A stretch of DNA of 13,108 nucleotides from an uncultured Flavobacteriaceae bacterium (GTDB taxonomy: Bacteria; Bacteroidota; Bacteroidia; Flavobacteriales; Flavobacteriaceae), in the NCBI GenBank assembly GCA_913052425.1, contig CAJXEG010000024.1:1-13108 (forward strand). The letters are read 5' to 3'. The notes under the pieces are model-generated. The model was not told the origin of the DNA and made no database searches. It saw only the letters and a program-made list of their open reading frames with translations. The stretch's first letter is position 1; each line of letters opens with the position of its first letter. Below, in pieces: positions 8,091-13,108 of this stretch. A program made the translations under genes and the position numbers.

Positions 8091-9311
8091 CTATTCATAA
8101 ATTTTAGTGATACAGTTGCTGAAATAATCCAGAACTGCTGTTGCATGGTCTTTGCCCTCCAATAGGACATAGCTTACCTTTCCACCTTTGGCATTTAGGG
8201 CTTGAGCGGTAATGCTCGAATTGAGGGGAAAGACAAAATCGTCTTCGGTTCCGTGATATAAAAAAACAGGGGCTTTTGGCGTCCAATCCAACAGGTCATT
8301 ATCTGCAAAGGCATTCAATAAAGCGGTATCACTTCCGTTATTGATCCCTGATTTCAAAGATTCTTTAAAAAGTTTTTTGGGATTGGTTTCCATTTTTCCG
8401 TTATCGATCAATTGATCAATGGTAGAAGAAGTGATTGTTTGTAAAGCTTCCAAATGCTGAGCATAGTGTACATTAACATAGTCGCTCCAGGGTCTTTTTA
8501 GGGTGCTGTAGATCCGGTTGTAGGTATGGAGTACCCAGAGATAGTTAGCAATAAACTCCAAAGGCTTGTTCAGCCCGATAATCGCTTTGCTAAAAGCGGT
8601 TTTGGCATAAGCCCCAGCCCCGGCCAGGGTAGCTGTGATCCGGTCTTCACCCGATGCTTCCATTAATTTATGCAGTGCCAGTGTGGCATAACCTCCTTCG
8701 GAGTAACCCATCAGGTAGAGTTGATCACTCTTTTCGATTTTTTGCACTTCCAAAAACTCCTCCACAGCCTTAAGCATATCGTAACTGGCAGCCGCAAGCG
8801 ACTTTCCGTGTTCGTAGGGGTGGGGCTGATCGGATGAGGCTCCGTAACCTAAATAATCGGGCATGGACACGATCAACCCTGTTGCCGAAAAAATAGCCAT
8901 CACACCGTACTCACCGATCCCAAAGTTGGTAATGTTGGAGGGAACACTGCTTTCATCGGTTATGGTCCCGTGCTGATAGGAGAGTAGGGGCAGGGGCTTT
9001 TCCAATTTTGGAAACATCACCACGCCTGAAGCCTCGGTTTCTTTTCCCGCTACTGTTTTGGTTTTGTAAACGATCTTATGGACTTCTATATCGTATATGT
9101 CGCGCCCTTGACCCGATTGAGAAATTAATCCTAAAAAACCGCCAGTGACCACTTTATCGTATTTATTTAAAAGATTTGAGGAAACCAGATACTCATGCGT
9201 GATCTTGGGTTCTTCAATTTTTTCGGCTTCCTTTGAACATTGGACCAAAAGGAGCAGCAGGACAATAAAAATTGTTTTTTTTAATGGATTCGGGTTTTTA
9301 TAGTTTGTCAT
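8091..9311 (-). CDS. Secreted alpha/beta hydrolase (lipase/peptidase-like), possible lipoprotein
   Basis: 406 aa. A basic, strongly hydrophobic N-terminus ends in LLLLLVQC (C25), a possible lipobox with an unusual Gln before the Cys; if not lipidated, it is still exported. The mature part is an alpha/beta hydrolase: oxyanion region SYQHGT (111-116), MPDYLGYG (150-157), nucleophile elbow GYSEGG (S204), acid in HGTEDDFV (D357 or D358) and H389 in GKDHAT. It resembles the secretory lipase and prolyl-oligopeptidase-like group of Bacteroidota, acting on esters or peptides in the periplasm or at the cell surface; the substrate cannot be read from sequence. An ATG at 9309-9311 is used, with no Shine-Dalgarno. 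It stands alone, convergent with purC and 157 bases from the glycosyltransferase remnant. Confidence 0.85.
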   Translation of the reverse strand: MTNYKNPNPLKKTIFIVLLLLLVQCSKEAEKIEEPKITHEYLVSSNLLNKYDKVVTGGFLGLISQSGQGRDIYDIEVHKIVYKTKTVAGKETEASGVVMFPKLEKPLPLLSYQHGTITDESSVPSNITNFGIGEYGVMAIFSATGLIVSMPDYLGYGASSDQPHPYEHGKSLAAASYDMLKAVEEFLEVQKIEKSDQLYLMGYSEGGYATLALHKLMEASGEDRITATLAGAGAYAKTAFSKAIIGLNKPLEFIANYLWVLHTYNRIYSTLKRPWSDYVNVHYAQHLEALQTITSSTIDQLIDNGKMETNPKKLFKESLKSGINNGSDTALLNAFADNDLLDWTPKAPVFLYHGTEDDFVFPLNSSITAQALNAKGGKVSYVLLEGKDHATAVLDYFSNCITKIYE

Positions 9312-9468
9312 TTGCGGATGATTAATTATGATCTTTTTCTGTTTTGGATGTAAAGTCTCCTCAACAGCGGGTTTGACTTGATTAATGTGTTATGCGTAAA
9401 GTTTTTACAGATGTAGCTGACTGTATTACTGGTGATCCTTTTGTTGTTGTGGTTTCTCATATAACTGT

Positions 9469-9726
9469 CTACTCTCTTTTCCAGGCAACTTTCCTTTTTG
9501 CTTCAAAACTTTTCATTTTCAATTGGACATAAACCATCTTGGGGTGATAGGGCCTGAACCACTCCCAATGTTCTTCCAAAACATAACTTTTGTTTTCCCC
9601 GCTAAAGGTCTGGTCTGCCTCAACAATAGCAAAATAATCTAATGTATCGTAAAGGTATTTCAGTCTGATCTCAAGTAGATCCAGTTCGTTAAAAAAGGTA
9701 AAACAATCTATTACATTGTTTTTCAT
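9469..9726 (-). pseudogene. Remnant of a family 17 glycosyltransferase gene (N-terminal piece)
   Basis: From the ATG at 9724-9726 (codon 39 of a longer open frame whose first codons look non-coding), the peptide MKNNVIDCFTFFNELDLLEI and the following DTLDYFAIVEADQTFSGENK are the N-terminus of beta-1,4-mannosyl-glycoprotein beta-1,4-N-acetylglucosaminyltransferase-type (Pfam Glyco_transf_17) proteins. These are normally close to 280-300 residues; this piece is 85 residues and stops at a TAG (9469-9471) just after AWKRE. One base off, the next frame reads VDSYMRN (to 9452), which fits the W-x-x-E-x4/5-RN region of the family, suggesting a lost G; nothing family-like follows, and the catalytic DxD part is missing. 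The gene is therefore a decayed or truncated copy, perhaps from a surface polysaccharide locus. Confidence 0.65.
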
Positions 9727-10008
9727 GGTATTAGACAAGGGGGTGATCTGTGTAAAATTAACAATTTTACCCAATATTCTTTGTTCCTCTTTTCCGGCCT
9801 TGGCTAGTAAATTGCAACTTAGCTTGCCCTCCAACCTCAAGTGGTTTGTCTAAATCGATTTTCCATTGCCTAATTCTTTTACAACTATACTTTGATAATG
9901 AAGTAGATTTAATATCATAAAATTCCTACAATATTTGGAAACTAAAACCCTAAATAGAGCTTTTTTAATATGGATATTTCTTTATAAACTATTACTAGCA
10001 GTAGAATT
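9727..10008. other. Gene-poor intergenic stretch downstream of miaA
   Basis: This is AT-rich DNA between the miaA stop and the glycosyltransferase remnant. The - strand frame stays open over 9727-9840 upstream of the remnant's ATG, but its TTG start and composition give no reason to call it coding. I see no tRNA, strong hairpin, direct repeat or exact TAnnTTTG box. Confidence 0.5.
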
Positions 10009-10908
10009 TTAGATACTTCCCAAAGCCATTTTTAGGGCTCTTAGTGGAACTTGCATGGGGATCTCTTGGGTATCAAGTTGGTTAAACCAAGTCATTTGCC
10101 GTTTGGCGTAGCGGCGGGTATTTTTTTGGATTTCTGCGATGGTTTCTTTAAGGGAGTATTTACCGTCAAAGTGGTCAAACCATTCGCGGTATCCTACGGT
10201 TTGAAGTGCCGGTAGGTTTTTGTAAGAGTAAAGGCTTTGGGCCTCTTTTTCCAGTCCGGCCTTGACCATATGTTCCACCCGGCGGTTGATCCGATCATAG
10301 AGCTGTTCACGGGGCAACTTTAACAGCAGGGTTCGGGAGGCAAAAGGATGTTTTTTGGGAGATTGTCCCAAAAAGGAGGAATAAGGCTTTTGGCTGGTTT
10401 CGCATACTTCCAAAGCCCGTATAAGTCTACTGGGATTGTTTAGGTCTACTGTTTTATAGTATTGGGGGTCTTTTTCTTTGAGTCGTTTTTGGAGGCCTTC
10501 CAGACCATCTTTTTGATGGATTAATTTTACTTTGGTGGCGGCCTTGGGATCAATTTCGGGAAATTCATCCAGCCCTTCCATCAGTGCTTTGGCATAAAGG
10601 CCCGAACCTCCCACCATAACCACTTGATGGTGTTTTTGAAACAGCCGTTCCAAGAGTTCCAAACCCTCCTTTTCAAAAGCTCCGGCATCAAAGGGTTGGT
10701 GGATGCTTTTGTTTTGGATAAAGTGATGGGGTATGCCTGCTCTTTCCTCCTCGGAGGGAACTGCGGTGCCTATGGTCATTTCTCGGTAACACTGCCGTGC
10801 ATCACAGGAGATGATCTCTGTATTTAGTGCTTCTGCCAAGGCGATGCTCAGTGCGGTTTTCCCAACAGCCGTAGGTCCGGCGATATAGAGCAGTTGTTTA
10901 TTCGACAT
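10009..10908 (-). CDS. miaA: tRNA dimethylallyltransferase (tRNA A37 isopentenyltransferase)
   Basis: 299 aa from the ATG at 10906-10908. It transfers the dimethylallyl group from DMAPP to N6 of adenosine 37 in tRNAs reading codons that begin with U. Visible family features: P-loop GPTAVGKT (11-18), SCDARQCYREM (the usual D-S-R-Q loop, here with Ala for Ser), IGTAVPSEEE, PHHFI, GGSGLY, and the C-terminal QTVGYREW and RYAKRQMTWF. A GTG five codons upstream (10923) is possible, but the ATG start MSNKQLLYIAGPTA fits the family better. The gene overlaps the end of the upstream ion channel gene by 11 bases (10898-10908), so it is probably the last gene of the exonuclease-channel-miaA operon. Confidence 0.96.
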   Translation of the reverse strand: MSNKQLLYIAGPTAVGKTALSIALAEALNTEIISCDARQCYREMTIGTAVPSEEERAGIPHHFIQNKSIHQPFDAGAFEKEGLELLERLFQKHHQVVMVGGSGLYAKALMEGLDEFPEIDPKAATKVKLIHQKDGLEGLQKRLKEKDPQYYKTVDLNNPSRLIRALEVCETSQKPYSSFLGQSPKKHPFASRTLLLKLPREQLYDRINRRVEHMVKAGLEKEAQSLYSYKNLPALQTVGYREWFDHFDGKYSLKETIAEIQKNTRRYAKRQMTWFNQLDTQEIPMQVPLRALKMALGSI

Positions 10909-11719
10909 CGTTGAGGATTTCACCGCATTGATGGCAATATTTGGCCTCGTCTTTGTGTTGGGTGGTCATGCAGTGTGGGCAGGCTTGGGTGTTGTAGTCG
11001 ATGTTAAACGCCTGAGAGGTGAATTCGGCCGAGACGATACCCGTAGGTACGGCGATGATGCCATAGCCCAATACCATGATGACGGAGGCGATGAATTGCC
11101 CTAAAGGACTGGAGGGCGCAATGTCGCCATAACCCACTGTGGTTAGGGTAACGATACACCAATAGATGCTCCGGGGGATGCTGGTAAAACCACTCTCATC
11201 GTCCTCAACCATATACATGATGGTACCAAAAATGATACATAAGATTACCACGCTAAACATAAAGACCAATATTTTGGTTTTGCTGCGGGCAAGGGCTTTG
11301 ACCAGGGAGTTGGATTCTCCTACAAAGTGGGTAAGTTTGAGAATTCTAAAAACCCTGAGCAGGCGAAGGGCTCTGAGGGCAAGCATGGACTGGGTACCCA
11401 CAAAAAACAGAGAGATGTATTTGGGTACGGTAGAGACAAAATCGATGATACCGTAGGCACTGAAAATGTATTTGGAAGGCTTGTTGATGGATATGATCCG
11501 CAATACATATTCTACCGTAAAGATGATGGTAATGATCCACTCGGCAATATTGAGCTGGTCATGGTATTTTTGACCGATCTGATCAACGCTTTCCAAGGCG
11601 ACCAGTACCACACTGGAAAGAATAAAGATGAGCAAGACTACATCAAATACTTTGCCGGCAAGGGTATCGGCCTCGTAGATGATCTCATGCAGTCGGTGTT
11701 TGAAATTTTTATAACTCAA
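10898..11719 (-). CDS. Voltage-gated potassium channel family protein with C-terminal zinc ribbon
   Basis: 273 aa. Six membrane segments are visible: about 24-42, 58-75, 86-106, the S4 segment (112-131, ALRALRLLRVFRILKLTH, regularly spaced Arg), 148-170 and 206-228. The pore loop has the K+ selectivity filter TLTTVGYGD (191-199), so a K+-selective tetramer in the inner membrane is expected. After the last segment, C247-x2-C250 and C262-x2-C265 form a short zinc ribbon (10925-10981), an uncommon cytoplasmic tail that could sense metal or redox state or just aid folding. The start is TTG at 11717-11719; no ATG or GTG lies upstream in frame before the end of the preceding gene, and the next ATG would remove the first membrane segments. 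It starts 10 bases after the exonuclease stop and overlaps miaA by 11 bases. Confidence 0.92.
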   Translation of the reverse strand: MSYKNFKHRLHEIIYEADTLAGKVFDVVLLIFILSSVVLVALESVDQIGQKYHDQLNIAEWIITIIFTVEYVLRIISINKPSKYIFSAYGIIDFVSTVPKYISLFFVGTQSMLALRALRLLRVFRILKLTHFVGESNSLVKALARSKTKILVFMFSVVILCIIFGTIMYMVEDDESGFTSIPRSIYWCIVTLTTVGYGDIAPSSPLGQFIASVIMVLGYGIIAVPTGIVSAEFTSQAFNIDYNTQACPHCMTTQHKDEAKYCHQCGEILNDVE

Positions 11720-11729
11720 TGGGTTGGCG

Positions 11730-13108
11730 TTAATGAGAACTGACTTCGGTTGCTCCCAAAGGTATTAGTTTTCTGAATTTATTTTTTTTGATGTGGGCCA
11801 GGATCAGGGCGCGACAATCCGAATTGTCCTCCATGGCGATCATGCGCTTAAGGATCTTTTCCTTATTGTTGATTTGGTGATTCAACTCATAAAAACCATA
11901 TCCTTTAAAGAACTGTTTTTCAACATATATAAAGCTATACTCTCCATCTTTTCTTCCATTTTCTATCATTAGGAAATCATCGTGAGGATAGTTGTTTTTA
12001 TCCCGGAGTTGGTTGAGTCTTTTGTTATAATTTTGTGGGTCTTCTTCCTCCAAACAAGCCCCTTTGCATTGATTGTTTTTGTAGGCATAACAAGCCCCGT
12101 CAGTATCCTTAAGACAGGAATATTTATAACAGAGTTGGTGGGCTTCCATCCACTGGGTCATGATGTGTTTGGCGACCCGGCCGTTTTTAAAGACCACGAG
12201 GTAGTCCCTCCCATTGCGCACTTGTTCCAAAGTGAGTTGGTGGTAGGGTGTTTCTTTGTCAATACGGATGCCCATAGGGTAGAGGCGGTAGCGTCCGTCT
12301 TTATTGATCCGGGGTTGGTTTTTTTTGATTTCGTGTTGCTCTTTGAGCAGGGCAATGAGTTCACTGCCGGTGGTTTCAAAATTGACTTTATGGAGTTTTT
12401 TTTGAATTTTCTTCGATTTGCGATCCGTCCCTGTCAGGTGGGTTCTTACCCTTTTTTGAATGTTTTTGCTTTTTCCGATATAGAGGACATCTCCCACGTT
12501 ATTATGCAGATAGTAGACTCCTGTTGTTGTAGGTAATTCTTCGATAATGGAAAGGTATTTGGAGGGGACTTGATGGGTGTGCAGGGCTTTGATCCGGGAT
12601 TTGAGGATCTGTTTGTTGCTGTCTTTTTCGAGCAGCAGTTCAAAAAGCTTTACGGTGGCCAAAGCGTCTCCCTGTGCCCGGTGTCGATCACTGATGGGGA
12701 TGCCTAAGGAGCGAACGAGTTTGCCCAGTTTGTAGGACTCCATCCCCGGCAGTAGTTCTTGGGACAGGGAAACGGTACAGAGGGAGTTTCTCTCAAAGTT
12801 GTATCCCAATCGCTTGAATTCGGTTCTGAGGATGCGGTAGTCAAAATCGGTGTTGTGGGCCACAATAAGGCAATTTTCGGTGATCTCGATGATGCGTTTG
12901 GCCACCTCAAAAAACCGCGGAGCACTGCGCAACATTTGGCCGTTGATACCCGTAAGCTTTTCAACAAAAGGCTGGATGGCCCTTTCGGGGTTGATCAGAC
13001 TGATGAATTGGTCGGTTACTTGCAGTCCATCGTGTTGATAGATGGCAATTTCTGTAATGCCTTCTTCATTGTACTTCCCTCCGGTGGTTTCAATATCTAA
13101 AATGGCAT
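11730..13108 (-). CDS. DnaQ-like DEDDh exonuclease fused to a UvrC/Cho-like GIY-YIG nuclease (5' end cut by window edge)
   Basis: 458 residues are visible; only about two codons (probably M-Y) lie beyond base 13108. N-terminal DEDDh 3'-5' exonuclease: DIETTG at the start, AHNTDFDYRIL, and HRAQGD give the D-E-D-H-D set. A GIY-YIG domain follows (GVYYLHNNVGDVLYIGKSKNIQ, then KRVRTHL and LLKEQHEIK), as in the N-terminus of UvrC and in Cho. Then comes a Cys-rich stretch (12054-12131) with the spacing seen in UvrC. The same exonuclease-UvrC layout occurs in mycobacterial Rv2191, and such fusions are common in Bacteroidota. A role in nucleotide excision repair or lesion processing is likely but not shown. 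The UvrC C-terminal RNase H-like nuclease and HhH domains are absent. The ion channel gene starts 10 bases after its TAA, so they are co-transcribed. Confidence 0.93.
   Translation of the reverse strand, partial: AILDIETTGGKYNEEGITEIAIYQHDGLQVTDQFISLINPERAIQPFVEKLTGINGQMLRSAPRFFEVAKRIIEITENCLIVAHNTDFDYRILRTEFKRLGYNFERNSLCTVSLSQELLPGMESYKLGKLVRSLGIPISDRHRAQGDALATVKLFELLLEKDSNKQILKSRIKALHTHQVPSKYLSIIEELPTTTGVYYLHNNVGDVLYIGKSKNIQKRVRTHLTGTDRKSKKIQKKLHKVNFETTGSELIALLKEQHEIKKNQPRINKDGRYRLYPMGIRIDKETPYHQLTLEQVRNGRDYLVVFKNGRVAKHIMTQWMEAHQLCYKYSCLKDTDGACYAYKNNQCKGACLEEEDPQNYNKRLNQLRDKNNYPHDDFLMIENGRKDGEYSFIYVEKQFFKGYGFYELNHQINNKEKILKRMIAMEDNSDCRALILAHIKKNKFRKLIPLGATEVSSH
12054..12131 (-). other. UvrC-like four-cysteine motif, possible [4Fe-4S] site, in the exonuclease/GIY-YIG protein
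   Basis: Within the coding sequence, Cys codons lie at 12131, 12116, 12092, 12068 and 12056 (first bases). Leaving out the second, the spacing is C-x12-C-x7-C-x3-C. E. coli UvrC, as I recall it, binds a [4Fe-4S] cluster with C154, C166, C174 and C178, that is C-x11-C-x7-C-x3-C, in the same place after the GIY-YIG domain. The near-equal spacing suggests a cluster here too; metal content is an inference. Confidence 0.55.

Noticed and set aside
9375..9400. TTGACT followed by TTATGC as a sigma70-like promoter
   Set aside because: Spacing and -10 match are poor, Bacteroidota do not use this consensus, and no + strand gene follows.
9727..9840. N-terminal extension of the glycosyltransferase remnant from a TTG at 9840
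   Set aside because: The family's conserved start is at the ATG at 9726 and the extra 38 residues have no resemblance to it.
9312..10008. Mobile element or integration site around the glycosyltransferase remnant
   Set aside because: I found no inverted or direct repeats, tRNA end, or transposase fragment there.
11982..12536. 184-codon + strand open frame opposite the exonuclease/GIY-YIG gene
   Set aside because: No recognisable protein features, and the - strand reading has complete catalytic motifs over the same bases.

Overview
The window looks like chromosomal DNA from a member of the Bacteroidota, most likely Flavobacteriaceae. The gliding-motility ABC transporter genes gldF and gldG, the Bacteroidota-type protein variants, the near absence of Shine-Dalgarno sequences, the use of TTG starts and one exact TAnnTTTG promoter box all point that way. 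Most of it is conserved core sequence. The accessory-looking or decaying parts are the left end (1-1555) and the stretch from 8091 to about 10008.

Layout: (1) 1-91, the 3' end of an unidentified + strand gene, meeting head-on (2) a broken multicopper oxidase gene on the - strand (84-1555), inactivated by one in-frame TAA and one single-base homopolymer frameshift, although every copper ligand is still encoded. (3) 6025 down to 1612, a - strand run of SAM hydroxide adenosyltransferase-family protein, gldF, gldG and dnaN. The first three are packed with a 1 bp gap and an overlap, and dnaN follows after 67 bp. (4) A divergent 81 bp intergenic region (6026-6106) with a candidate promoter, then phoH-purC on the + strand, coupled through TAATG. 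(5) A - strand secreted alpha/beta hydrolase, convergent with purC. (6) A remnant of a family 17 glycosyltransferase gene in otherwise empty DNA. (7) A - strand operon running in from beyond the right edge: a DnaQ-like exonuclease fused to a UvrC-like GIY-YIG nuclease, a voltage-gated K+ channel with a C-terminal zinc ribbon, and miaA.

Functionally the window mixes housekeeping (DNA clamp, purine synthesis, tRNA isopentenylation, PhoH ATPase, DNA repair nuclease) with motility (GldF/GldG; the ATPase partner GldA is not here). I do not see a mobile element, CRISPR array, RNA gene or clearly new multi-gene system. The points most worth a second look are the UvrC-like four-cysteine pattern (possible [4Fe-4S] site) in the exonuclease/GIY-YIG fusion, the apparent loss of the usual catalytic signatures in the SAM-hydrolase-family protein next to the gliding genes, the recently broken multicopper oxidase, and the zinc-ribbon tail on the K+ channel.
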